Positions 24,811-33,725 of a stretch of 64,000 bases of DNA are shown here, in pieces. This stretch comes from Spirochaetota bacterium. Lineage in GTDB: Bacteria; Spirochaetota; UBA4802; UBA5550. The translations under genes and the position numbers were made by a program. The notes beneath the pieces were generated by a model. That model saw only the letters and a list, made by a program, of their open reading frames with translations, was not told where the DNA came from and searched no databases. The DNA lies in the NCBI GenBank assembly GCA_016928865.1, contig JAFGJX010000086.1:26622-90621 (forward strand), in the 5' to 3' direction. Within the stretch, counting starts at the first letter, position 1. The number at the start of each line of letters is the position of its first letter.

Positions 24811-27002
24811 AAAACCCGGGCCGCGCCGGAATCGCGGCAATCGCCTTCTTCACCGGGCTTGAAGCCGCCATCGTCCAGGTGGTGCTCATCCGTGAGCTCC
24901 TGACGGTCTGCCGGGGCAACGAGCTTATCATCGGCATCATCTTTTCTTCCTGGTTCTTCGGGATTTTCCTGGGCGCCCGCCTCAACCCGGCAGGCGGAAT
25001 CGGGTCGCTCAAGCGCCGCGCGCTCGTATCCATGGCGCTGCTGCCCTGCCTGATGGCTGCGGCGGTGTACGGAGCGCACGCGCTGCAGGCGATCGTCCCG
25101 CGGGTGGCAGGTACGTTTTATTCATTTTCAGCCGAAGCGGTCATCGCGCTGGTATGCGCGGCTCCCGCGGGCTTTTTCGTCGGTTTTTTTTTCCCCCCGC
25201 TGGTGGCGCTTGCTTCGATGGAGATGGGACGTCGGTCAGCGGGTTTCGTCTACTATCTCGAGTCGCTCGGCTCGTTCGCGGGCGGGATCGCCTTTTCCTT
25301 TCTTCTCGTTGAGGCGGCGAACCCGCTCGAGTTGGCCTCGGGGCTTCTCTGCGGGGCACTGGTCATCATCGGGTGCCTGACCGACAGGAGGCTGCTTCCT
25401 CTCGTTCTCGTTCCCCTGACCTGCGTTTTTTTTTCCGGCCGGATCGAAACCCGGGTGTTTTCCGCGGTCTGGGACCGCACGCACGCGGGAACGCTTGAGA
25501 GCTATCGGCGTACCAGGTACCAGGCCGTTGCAGTGGAATCGGCCGGCGACACCGTGAGCGTGTACGGCAACGGCGTTCTTGTCCACACCCTGCCGGACCG
25601 TTACGAATCACGCGGTATCGTACACCTGATAAATGCGCTGCGCGGGAACAGAAAGACCCTTCTCCTCATAGGATCGGGCCCCGGGGCGCTGCTCAACAAT
25701 ATGCTGCGCGCAGATATAGAGCGCCTGACCTATATCGAACAGGACCCGGGCCTCTGGGAGGAGATCTCCCCGTGGATGAAAAGGTTTTATCCCGGGGCGG
25801 ACACCTCGAAGCTTTCGCTGCAACGGGAAGACCCGCGGCATTTTCTCACAAGAACCGCCGGGCGTTTTGACATGATCATCAGCATGCCGCCGGCGCCTGA
25901 AAACATCATGCTGAACCGTTTTTATACGAGAGAGTTTTACGCCCTGTGCAAAAAGCGCCTGGACCGCAGGGGCGTCTTCATAACATCGCTCCACGGCTTC
26001 AGCAACTACCTGTCGCCCGAGCTGAGGGACTTCATCGCTTCGGTCTACCGGGCCTTCGCGGGCGAGTTCAGCTTCCGCCTGGTCACGTCCGGCGAAACCA
26101 TGTACCTGATCGGGGCCGCGGAAGAAGGCGTTCTCCCCGCCAGCGGCGAAGAGCTTATCGCGCGCTACAATGCGATCGATGCCCACCCTCTTCCATTCGA
26201 TCAGGAGATAGTAAGGAATTTTTCTCCCCGGGAGCTGAGATGCTTTTTTGAAAAGACCCAGATCGGGTATTTCAAGGAGGCCATGGCCCGCGCCGGCGGG
26301 GACGAAAACCGGGACATGAGGCCGGGCGCGTACTGGAAAAACATAGTGCTGTCGGCGTTCCGCGAGCGGTCAGTGCTCTATGATATAATCCGCGGCTTTC
26401 TGGTCCTGCCCGTGCTCGTTCTCCTTGCCGCGGCAGCGGCTATCGGCGATATCGGACGGAGGTACGGGGGGCGGCGTATGGCCGCGGGCGCGGTCATCTG
26501 CGCCACCGGCATGGCGAGCATGTCGGCGATGATGATAATGATCATCCTGTATCAGAACGCCCACGGTATCGTATACCACCGGATATCGCTCATCAATGCG
26601 ATTTTCATGCTGGGGCTCACCGCGGGGAGCTTCTTCTCGTCGCGCGGCAGGACGCCGCGGCCGGCTCTGATTGTGGGGGGTGCGGCGGTGTCCGTTGCCA
26701 GCATGCTCGTCCTGACTCTGCCCGGGACCGGATTCCTGTTCTGGCCCCTGCTCGCGGTTTTTTCGTTTCTGTGCGGCGCGCTTTTTCCCTCGCTGTTTGC
26801 CGCGATCGGGCGCGATCGCTACCAGGAATCCGCGTCCGTGCTTGACGCCATGGACCATTTTGGCTCAATAACTGGCTCTCTGCTCACGGTGATGCTTTTC
26901 CTGCCTGTGCTGGGAATACAGGGGGCGCTTGCCGCTGTCTCCGTGATTCTCATTCCCGCGGCCGTAATCGCGTGGAAGGTCATCGGATCGGATGCCGGGT
27001 GA
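24807..27002 (+). CDS. polytopic membrane protein with spermidine-synthase-like domain
   Basis: A 731-aa protein. Start GTG 24807 overlaps the stop of the radical SAM gene. Residues ~1-215 form about six or seven membrane helices, residues ~240-460 a spermidine-synthase-like methyltransferase fold (TLLLIGSGPGALLNNML for the nucleoside site, LNRFYTREFY further on), and residues ~525-731 further helices. The catalytic Asp of true spermidine synthases (DSTDP) is replaced in SMPPAP, so polyamine synthesis is doubtful. Fused membrane/spermidine-synthase-like proteins are common in diverse bacteria and uncharacterised. Three genes in strict translational coupling imply that this protein works with the MEMO-AMMECR1 and radical SAM lipoproteins at the membrane. 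Confidence 0.82.
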   Translation: MKNPGRAGIAAIAFFTGLEAAIVQVVLIRELLTVCRGNELIIGIIFSSWFFGIFLGARLNPAGGIGSLKRRALVSMALLPCLMAAAVYGAHALQAIVPRVAGTFYSFSAEAVIALVCAAPAGFFVGFFFPPLVALASMEMGRRSAGFVYYLESLGSFAGGIAFSFLLVEAANPLELASGLLCGALVIIGCLTDRRLLPLVLVPLTCVFFSGRIETRVFSAVWDRTHAGTLESYRRTRYQAVAVESAGDTVSVYGNGVLVHTLPDRYESRGIVHLINALRGNRKTLLLIGSGPGALLNNMLRADIERLTYIEQDPGLWEEISPWMKRFYPGADTSKLSLQREDPRHFLTRTAGRFDMIISMPPAPENIMLNRFYTREFYALCKKRLDRRGVFITSLHGFSNYLSPELRDFIASVYRAFAGEFSFRLVTSGETMYLIGAAEEGVLPASGEELIARYNAIDAHPLPFDQEIVRNFSPRELRCFFEKTQIGYFKEAMARAGGDENRDMRPGAYWKNIVLSAFRERSVLYDIIRGFLVLPVLVLLAAAAAIGDIGRRYGGRRMAAGAVICATGMASMSAMMIMIILYQNAHGIVYHRISLINAIFMLGLTAGSFFSSRGRTPRPALIVGGAAVSVASMLVLTLPGTGFLFWPLLAVFSFLCGALFPSLFAAIGRDRYQESASVLDAMDHFGSITGSLLTVMLFLPVLGIQGALAAVSVILIPAAVIAWKVIGSDAG

Positions 27003-27006
27003 TCAG

Positions 27007-27507
27007 TTATCTCGAGTTGCCGCTGTAGCGGGCTATGGCCCGCTCGATATCCTGTCTTCGGTATCCAATGTATGCCCTGTCGCCCATGATAAAGAGCGGT
27101 ATGGGGATGTCCTTCTTTACCGTCGTGGCGGCAGATATTTTAACCAGATAGTAAGGGGTGCCATTGACCAGGGCAAAGGCGTGCGGCCTGCCGGATTCGT
27201 AAATGAAAGGCCGGCCTTCCAGGCGTGCGTTTATATTGCGAAGAAGTGCAATCATGATGCCCCTGTTGCGGAGATTGGCGGCATCGACCCGACCTCGGGC
27301 GTTCAGCACCTCGTAGTTTGCAAGAGTGATCTGGGGATAGCGTTGCAGTATGAACGGAAGGTCTTTTTCCGCGTGCTTGCAGTGCGGGCAGAGCGGGCTT
27401 GTGAAAAAGTGAATTTTCAGGCGTTTTCCCGCTTCTCCTGCCTGTGCCGAATGCAGCAGCAGGGCCGCCACGGTCAGCGAAAATAAGATCGCGCGCAGAT
27501 GCTTCAT
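27007..27507 (-). CDS. periplasmic thioredoxin-fold protein (CPHC)
   Basis: A 166-aa protein with a signal peptide (cleaved near HSAQA) and a thioredoxin/glutaredoxin-like fold. The redox motif is CPHC in FFTSPLCPHCKHAEKDLPF, the same dipeptide as DsbA, and a cis-Pro-like element is in KDIPIPLFIMGDRAYIGY. An insertion of about 60 residues lies between the active site and the C-terminal strand. It probably oxidises, reduces or delivers a metal or disulfide in the periplasm. It converges on the AmmeMemoRadiSam cassette with only 4 bp between stops, so an electron-supply link to that cassette is tempting but not shown. Confidence 0.75.
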   Translation of the reverse strand: MKHLRAILFSLTVAALLLHSAQAGEAGKRLKIHFFTSPLCPHCKHAEKDLPFILQRYPQITLANYEVLNARGRVDAANLRNRGIMIALLRNINARLEGRPFIYESGRPHAFALVNGTPYYLVKISAATTVKKDIPIPLFIMGDRAYIGYRRQDIERAIARYSGNSR

Positions 27508-27807
27508 CGCTTACTCCTCCGGTGGTATTGCTGACCGCCAGTATGTGGGGAAGCCGTTATTCTGTAAAGCACTTGTCGGGGAAATCCCGCCGGGGCCGGT
27601 CGTGATATGGATCGGTTCTCTTCATCGCGGAATCCATATTGTGTTGACGTATCAGGATTATTAATAGTTATATGTAAAGAATTGATTTTGTTATAATATC
27701 AAGTTTTAAAAGGGATATAATCCCCCGGGAGCATCCCCTGTAAAACCTGCCGTGGCTTTTACGGCGAGTGTGAGTCGTGGTTTCGCAACAAGTCTGATCA
27801 TTAAGAA
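27508..27807 (+). promoter_or_regulatory. 300-bp leader region with extended -10 promoter
   Basis: No gene. TGTTATAAT (27689-27697) is an extended -10 element; no good -35 accompanies it. It predicts a leader of about 100 nt before ATG 27808 containing a GCCGT/ACGGC hairpin around 27751-27767. I do not recognise a known riboswitch in it. The other end holds the ribosome-binding site of the thioredoxin-like gene (CTCCTCC read from the minus strand). Confidence 0.35.
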
Positions 27808-29607
27808 ATGATTGTCAAAATGTCAAAGTTTCGTGCAATAATAATCCTGCTGGTTGGTGTCACCCTGATGGCTGATCATGGCATCAATTCGGCAGCCGGA
27901 AAAAAAGGTGTGTCGCGTCATCGGAACGTAAAACCACATCGTATAAACAGAAAGAAGGAGGCCCCCCGGCTTCCGGATCCGGCCCTTGAATGGGGTGACT
28001 GCGGGGGGAATGGTATTGCCGGTATCTTCAATAATAATATCATTTCAACCAGGATCGCTCCGGTCAAAGGTGACATTGCCGATGTCGCGGTCCGCGGGGA
28101 AAAACTCTATGTGCTGGTGAAAAATTTCAACCTGGTCTCAGATGCGATATTCACCATCAGGAAGCAGAGCGGCAGGATAGAGGCGATATGGGGGATAGGG
28201 CGTCTCGGCGCGGAAGCCATTGCCTGCGACGATCGATTTATATGGATACTGAGCAGATCGGACCGATATTTTATCCGCAAGCTTACGATGGCGGGGAAAT
28301 CAGCCGGCGCTATCGGCGTTTCGTCATTGCCGGAGGGATCATTCAGGGGGCTGTCCGTCTCGGGCGGCGTCCTGTCCTTCGCCGTCAGACGCGAGAACGG
28401 ATCAGGATTATTTATCTTCGATCCCAAGACCCGCGGCCTGAAAGAGATCGGATCGTACCGGGGCACGATCGGCGGCGTCGCTTCACACCAGGGGTTCGTG
28501 CTCGCCTACCTGAACGAGTTTGACGCCTATTCAGACCACTGGCTGCTTGCCTTCGACAATTCCGGCGAATTAAAAAAAAAGATGCGCTTCGTGGACGCGG
28601 TTCCGGACGCCCTGACCGGAGACGGAAAGGATCTCTACTGCATGATAAAGGGGAAAAACGGCGCGACAGTATTTCCCGTTGCGCTGCTCATGGACAGGAG
28701 CCTCGTGCTGGCGGCCCCGACCGTAAGGTCGATCACCATGACCATTCCGGTCACCGGCAGCTATTCGATCCCCTACAGCGTGGACCTCTGGGTGCCGTAT
28801 CCGATTCACCGCAGGTTCCAGAATGTCAGGCGGGTCTCACTCGATCCGAAACCGGCTGAGATCACCGATGATCGCTTTGGAAATCGCTGGGCGAGGGTCA
28901 GGTTTGAACGTGTAACCGGAAGCGTTCGGGCCATTCTGACATTTGACGTTATTACTGCCGCGGCGGCCTGCACCCTCGATCAGGGTGCCGATTTCAACAC
29001 GGACGACCTGACGCCGGAGTCGGCATTCCTGGGAGAGACGAGCGCTTTCGATATCTCGCACTTTATTATAAAGTCTCATTCCACGCGTATCGACAGGAAC
29101 GGCTCGTGTCTGTCGCGCGTCCTGGCGATCCGGGATTACGTTAATGAGACGATACGCTTTACCGCCTACTGCGATCGGTGGATGAAGGCGAGCGATTACC
29201 TTTTCAGGGGCAGGGGGGACGCGTACGGGCAGACGCTCGGATTTGCGGCGTTATCACGCTTCATGGGCATTCCGGCGCGCGCCGCCGGCGGCCTGATAAT
29301 AGACGCGAGCACTGAAGAGGGAGTGCGGGAGCCGCTCGCCACCTGGAACCAGGTATACATGCCGGGCTCCGGCTGGGTGGACATCGGCATCGGAAGGGAC
29401 TACGGCGAGGCACGGGACGTTGTCGCGGGAAAGCCGGCCGAATATTGCGTTATGTTCGAGGGAGACTTTGATTGCAGTGATTACCGGACCGCGTTCGCAG
29501 AAGTCGGATGGACCCTGGCATACCGGCTGATCTGTTCGGAAGACAATCACGGTGCGGACATCAGTGTGGGAACCGTACGGGTGGCGGCGAAGGCTCTGGA
29601 GAAATAA
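27808..29607 (+). CDS. exported protein with degenerate transglutaminase-like domain
   Basis: A 599-aa protein. An N-terminal signal (ILLVGVTLMA) is followed by a basic stretch. Residues ~75-300 are repetitive beta strands resembling a beta-propeller. Residues ~310-410 are beta-rich. Residues ~440-550 match the transglutaminase-like fold: IRDYVNETIRF, FAALSRFMGIPARAAGG and WNQVYMPGSGWVDI. The catalytic residues are lost: the usual G-x-C is GDA, and the usual H-A-W is ATW. It is therefore probably a binding or structural protein, not a protease or transglutaminase. The start at 27808 has little ribosome-binding site; ATG 27820 is an alternative. Confidence 0.78.
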   Translation: MIVKMSKFRAIIILLVGVTLMADHGINSAAGKKGVSRHRNVKPHRINRKKEAPRLPDPALEWGDCGGNGIAGIFNNNIISTRIAPVKGDIADVAVRGEKLYVLVKNFNLVSDAIFTIRKQSGRIEAIWGIGRLGAEAIACDDRFIWILSRSDRYFIRKLTMAGKSAGAIGVSSLPEGSFRGLSVSGGVLSFAVRRENGSGLFIFDPKTRGLKEIGSYRGTIGGVASHQGFVLAYLNEFDAYSDHWLLAFDNSGELKKKMRFVDAVPDALTGDGKDLYCMIKGKNGATVFPVALLMDRSLVLAAPTVRSITMTIPVTGSYSIPYSVDLWVPYPIHRRFQNVRRVSLDPKPAEITDDRFGNRWARVRFERVTGSVRAILTFDVITAAAACTLDQGADFNTDDLTPESAFLGETSAFDISHFIIKSHSTRIDRNGSCLSRVLAIRDYVNETIRFTAYCDRWMKASDYLFRGRGDAYGQTLGFAALSRFMGIPARAAGGLIIDASTEEGVREPLATWNQVYMPGSGWVDIGIGRDYGEARDVVAGKPAEYCVMFEGDFDCSDYRTAFAEVGWTLAYRLICSEDNHGADISVGTVRVAAKALEK

Positions 29608-29687
29608 CCGCTCCGGGACAAATGGCGCCTTAACTAATAGAGTGGACGGCTGTTCAGTGCGAATACGGAATTTACTGACTGAATCTG

Positions 29688-32624
29688 GTGGGACATGTGT
29701 GGCTGTATAACATAATATCCATTAACAACCTGCTGCTGGCGATACTTCTGCTTATAATATTCGCCTACTTCGCGATCAGGGCCGACAAGACCCCCGAAGT
29801 CATATCGTTTCTTATTTTCGTTTCAATGCTTTTCATATGGCAGGTCTGCTTTCTTTTCAATAACATGCTTTTTGATCCCGTGTCCGCCTATCCGTTCTTT
29901 TATTTCCATAATTCAGGGTACACGGCATTTGCCTATCTTGGCCTGGCAATGTTCTCATATTATATCATTGAGCCGATGTTCCCGCGCGAGCGGACCGTTG
30001 TGCTGGTCGTTGGTCTGGCGGTCGCCTGTGGCCTATTATTCCGCGCCCTGTTCGTTGATTTCCAGCGTCCGCTTGAGCTCACCTTCAACCCCGTGCTCGA
30101 CGTCTACCGGATCGACGCGGTGCCGGTCAGGCGGCATATCGTCCTGGTCCTTTTCATCATGACGGGCATTGTGGCCAAAAACCTGATCGCCAAGATGCTG
30201 CTCTTCCGGGGGGATTCAAGAAAATACCTGGCCAGAATATTTTTATGCCTGCTTATCGGGCTCGGTTCGCTCCCGCTCTCTTTTGTCATGGTGCGCTATT
30301 TCAACGTCGATGAAAACATCGCGAATTCGTTGCTCACCTTCGTGACCGGTGTCTGCATGATATACTTTTTCTGGACCTTTGTAGAGCATGTCAGGATAGG
30401 CTTCTACTATTCCGACAAGACGGGCCTTGTCATCCTATTCCTGGTTGTCATTATAATCAGCATAATATCATCCTTCACCTTTCTGGTCTACAAACAGGCA
30501 TACTACAAAAACCTTGACGGCATGGTCAGGCAGGTGCGTTTTGATGTGTCACGGGAGATTCTCGACCGGAGCTATTATGCGAAGCGGTACGGCCGCTTTG
30601 TGGAATATATAACCCTGAAGGACACCAGGGACGGAAGCGCAACCTATCTCGTCGGGTATCAGCCCCCGTTCTCAGTGGAACGCACCGAAAAGCCCGAGAT
30701 GGCCGGATACCATTTCAAGCTGCTGGGCAGGAATGTTTACCTGTTCCGCAATGCCCGCACCGGGCCCTACCTGATACAGACGGGTTTCCCCTATATCTCA
30801 TACCGGCGTTATATCCACGAATTCGTCTCGATCGGCTTCAATACCGCGCTGGGTATCGTCGTGGTCCTCTTTTTTCTCATGCGTGTCATGGTCAACATAA
30901 GCCTGGTCAGGCCGCTCCGCAGCCTCATGGAAGGCATAGAATATCTCCAGAGAGGCAACCTCGACCATCGCATCGAGGTTGCGTCGCTGGATGAGATCGG
31001 GTATATATCCGAGCAATTCAATCACATGGTTTCGGATCTGAAGGGGCGCGGGGATGAGATACGGGAGTCAGAGAAAAAATATCGCGAGCTCACCGCTCTC
31101 CTCCCGGACATTATCTATGAAACGGATACGGACCTGAACATCACCTACCTGAACGAAACGGGGTTCAGCCTGACAGGGTACAGCCGCGCCGACCTTGCCG
31201 CCGGTCTTCCGATGAGCTCAATCATGGACGCGGAGGACTATGAGATTATGAAGCGCCTCCTGGAACGACAGGAAGATGAAGCCGCGGTCAATATCTTTAT
31301 CCATACCGTGAGGCGCAGGGACGGGAGCATTATCATCGGGGAAAACAAGGCGGTCGTGATCACTGCCGACCATGGGATTGTTGGCGTTCGCGGCATCATA
31401 CGGGACGTCACCGAAAAACAGCGTCTCGAACAGCGACTGATCCAGTCACAGAAGATGGAAATTATCGGTAGTCTTGCGGGCGGCATCGCTCACGATTTCA
31501 ACAATATCCTGGGCGGCATTATTGGCTCAATATCGCTTATAGAGTACAAGATGAAACAAACGATTCAGATCGACCGGGACGATCTGAGCGGGGACGTTGA
31601 AGTGCTGAAGATATCGGCGGAACGGGCCATGAAGATGGTCGAGCAGATTCTCGCCATTTCGAAGAGAAAACGGATCACCATGGGCATTACCGATCTCAAC
31701 GGCATCCTGGAGCACGTTCAAGGGATATGCGAAAACACTTTTGATAAAAAGATCGAGCTGGATTTTCGCTACAATGCGGCGGAGCCGAATATAGTTTTGG
31801 GCGACGCCACACAGCTGGAGCAGGTGCTCCTGAACCTGTGCATCAATTCCCATGACGCGATGACCATCATGCGGGGCCAGGGCGCGGAGCATGCGGGGAC
31901 ACTGGCGGTGAGCCTCTTCCGGATGAAAACCGATCCTGATTTTACCGCGAAATATCCTGATGCGACGGCGCAGGAATACCTGTGCCTCCGCGTGAGCGAC
32001 ACCGGCGTCGGTATGGATCCCGGCACGCGCGAGCGGGTATTCGACCCCTTTTTCACGACCAAGGAGAGCCTCGGCGGGACGGGCCTTGGCCTGGCCATGG
32101 TGTACAATATTATCAAACAGCATAACGGAGTTATCGATGTCTATTCCCTTCCCGGCGAGGGGACAACATTTACGGTCTATATCCCGGCCGCGGATTGGGT
32201 GAAAGAACGTGACGCCGGGGATGCCGGGACCGCGGAGCACGTGGGGGGAGAAGGTACCATCCTGGTCATCGAGGATGACCCGACGGTCAGGAAAACCTGT
32301 GAGAAGATTCTGCGCCTGCTCGGGTATACGGTCATCCTCGCCGAGAACGGGCTGCGGGGCGTCGAGATGTTCAGGGAGCGGCGGCCGGAGATTGACGCGA
32401 TCATACTCGATATGGTCATGCCTAAACGCTCGGGTAAAGAGACGTTTATTGAGCTGAAGGCGATTGATCCTGGCGTGAAGGTGCTGCTCACATCAGGCTT
32501 CAGGAACGACGCGCGTATAGATGAGGTGCTGAATCTGGGCGCCATGGGATTCCTCCAGAAGCCGTACACCATGGAGGATGTATCGAGGGAAGTGGCCCGG
32601 ATCCTTTCAGAACGAGCCGATTGA
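29688..32624 (+). CDS. hybrid sensor histidine kinase/response regulator
   Basis: A 978-aa inner-membrane sensor. Residues ~1-245 hold about seven membrane helices, ~250-268 and ~380-402 two more enclosing an extracytoplasmic segment. Then come HAMP (~403-455), PAS (~465-580), HisKA with the phospho-acceptor His ~602 in GGIAHDFNNILGG, HATPase (N-box LNLCINSHDAM, G-boxes DTGVGMDPG and GGTGLGLAMV), and a C-terminal receiver (~855-975) with the acceptor Asp in AIILDMVMP. Input ligand unknown. The GTG start at 29688 has no strong ribosome-binding site, and a GTG at 29697 would also serve. No cognate response regulator gene is adjacent. Confidence 0.92.
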   Translation: MGHVWLYNIISINNLLLAILLLIIFAYFAIRADKTPEVISFLIFVSMLFIWQVCFLFNNMLFDPVSAYPFFYFHNSGYTAFAYLGLAMFSYYIIEPMFPRERTVVLVVGLAVACGLLFRALFVDFQRPLELTFNPVLDVYRIDAVPVRRHIVLVLFIMTGIVAKNLIAKMLLFRGDSRKYLARIFLCLLIGLGSLPLSFVMVRYFNVDENIANSLLTFVTGVCMIYFFWTFVEHVRIGFYYSDKTGLVILFLVVIIISIISSFTFLVYKQAYYKNLDGMVRQVRFDVSREILDRSYYAKRYGRFVEYITLKDTRDGSATYLVGYQPPFSVERTEKPEMAGYHFKLLGRNVYLFRNARTGPYLIQTGFPYISYRRYIHEFVSIGFNTALGIVVVLFFLMRVMVNISLVRPLRSLMEGIEYLQRGNLDHRIEVASLDEIGYISEQFNHMVSDLKGRGDEIRESEKKYRELTALLPDIIYETDTDLNITYLNETGFSLTGYSRADLAAGLPMSSIMDAEDYEIMKRLLERQEDEAAVNIFIHTVRRRDGSIIIGENKAVVITADHGIVGVRGIIRDVTEKQRLEQRLIQSQKMEIIGSLAGGIAHDFNNILGGIIGSISLIEYKMKQTIQIDRDDLSGDVEVLKISAERAMKMVEQILAISKRKRITMGITDLNGILEHVQGICENTFDKKIELDFRYNAAEPNIVLGDATQLEQVLLNLCINSHDAMTIMRGQGAEHAGTLAVSLFRMKTDPDFTAKYPDATAQEYLCLRVSDTGVGMDPGTRERVFDPFFTTKESLGGTGLGLAMVYNIIKQHNGVIDVYSLPGEGTTFTVYIPAADWVKERDAGDAGTAEHVGGEGTILVIEDDPTVRKTCEKILRLLGYTVILAENGLRGVEMFRERRPEIDAIILDMVMPKRSGKETFIELKAIDPGVKVLLTSGFRNDARIDEVLNLGAMGFLQKPYTMEDVSREVARILSERAD

Positions 32625-32666
32625 CCGGCCCTTTTCTCGATCACACGGGAAGTGGGTCGGCAGCGG

Positions 32667-33722
32667 TCAGTGCGCCGCCTGTTTCATCATGCGCTCCAGC
32701 TGCGCGAGCTTTCGTTCAAGGTTGGACCTGTTTATATACATGCCGAAGGCGGTGTCGCCGGTGATCTTGTGGTTGTAGATGGCGTCCACAATCATATCGC
32801 ATACCGCTTTATTATAATGATTGGGATCGTGAAAGTTGTTAAGGTAATGCGTGGTGATTTCATTCGGATACATAAAATGATAGCACTCGCCGAATACCTC
32901 GACAATGTCCCTGATCCACCGCAGGTATTCATCGAGCAGGCCGTGTTTGACCATTGACGCCAGCATGGGCAGGATCACCGGCGTGGTGAACGCTACGAAC
33001 CTGCTTCGGGGATTTTCGTCCCGCATCTTTTTCAATATGGCGCGATATTCCGGGTTGTAGACGTAATTGTTAAACGAATAGGCGCTGCCCGATTTTTCAA
33101 AATGGGCCATCAGGTACTTCATGTGCAGGGCTATCCTTTCAGGGGGAAGGGGGGTCGTGTATTTGACATTATTCCGGTCATAATAGATGTGGCGGACACC
33201 GAGAGCATTCATGAAGTTCTTTCTGGAGAATTTAAGGGTGTCGATGCTGACGAGGGTCTTGACCCGGTAGAGCCAGTTGTCTGTTTCAGCAAACAGCTTT
33301 TCAGGATCAAACGTCAAATTCCTGAATTGCGCGGCCAGAAGGAAATCCAGCCCGAGGAAGACGTATTCGAAATCGCGCCCGTTCCTCTTTTTCGCATACA
33401 TGATGTAAGGGAGGTATTCCGCTGGGGTGAGCGCGCTTATTGCGTAATTATACACCGAGATGCCATTGAATGAGCGCTGGTCGATGTTCGTGCTGGTGCT
33501 GGCGCCGATGATGACCCCCTGGTAATTGAAATCCTGGAACGTGACAAAATTGGTTTTCTGCTGGCGCTCGTTGAAGTCGTCCTGCACCTGGTTGAAGCGG
33601 TGGGAATGGGAAAAGCACCAGAGGGGGTCCATGAAAAAATTTATTCCGGCGACGATGCCGGGCAGCACCAGCGAGATAAGCAGGGTTATGATGATCCATT
33701 TTTTATAGTTCATTTCTTTCAT
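32667..33722 (-). CDS. SGNH-like partner of an MBOAT acyltransferase
   Basis: A 351-aa protein with one N-terminal membrane anchor (~8-28) and the rest outside. IIGASTSTNI supplies the nucleophile Ser of an SGNH-like block I and DPNHYN near residue 297 the Asp-x-x-His. This is the usual layout of AlgX/AlgJ- or WssH-type partners that transfer an acyl group to an extracellular polymer. It lies 3 bp downstream of the MBOAT gene, so the two are co-translated. The acceptor (polysaccharide, peptidoglycan or lipid) is unknown because no polymer synthesis genes are nearby. Confidence 0.75.
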   Translation of the reverse strand: MKEMNYKKWIIITLLISLVLPGIVAGINFFMDPLWCFSHSHRFNQVQDDFNERQQKTNFVTFQDFNYQGVIIGASTSTNIDQRSFNGISVYNYAISALTPAEYLPYIMYAKKRNGRDFEYVFLGLDFLLAAQFRNLTFDPEKLFAETDNWLYRVKTLVSIDTLKFSRKNFMNALGVRHIYYDRNNVKYTTPLPPERIALHMKYLMAHFEKSGSAYSFNNYVYNPEYRAILKKMRDENPRSRFVAFTTPVILPMLASMVKHGLLDEYLRWIRDIVEVFGECYHFMYPNEITTHYLNNFHDPNHYNKAVCDMIVDAIYNHKITGDTAFGMYINRSNLERKLAQLERMMKQAAH

Positions 33723-33725
33723 GGC

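Noticed and set aside
23338..24840. 500-codon open frame on the minus strand
   Set aside because: Antisense to the AMMECR1 and radical SAM genes; no recognisable protein and skewed composition.
27708..27800. c-di-GMP or TPP riboswitch before the transglutaminase-like gene
   Set aside because: The conserved core bases of neither class are present; only a small GCCGT/ACGGC hairpin is seen.
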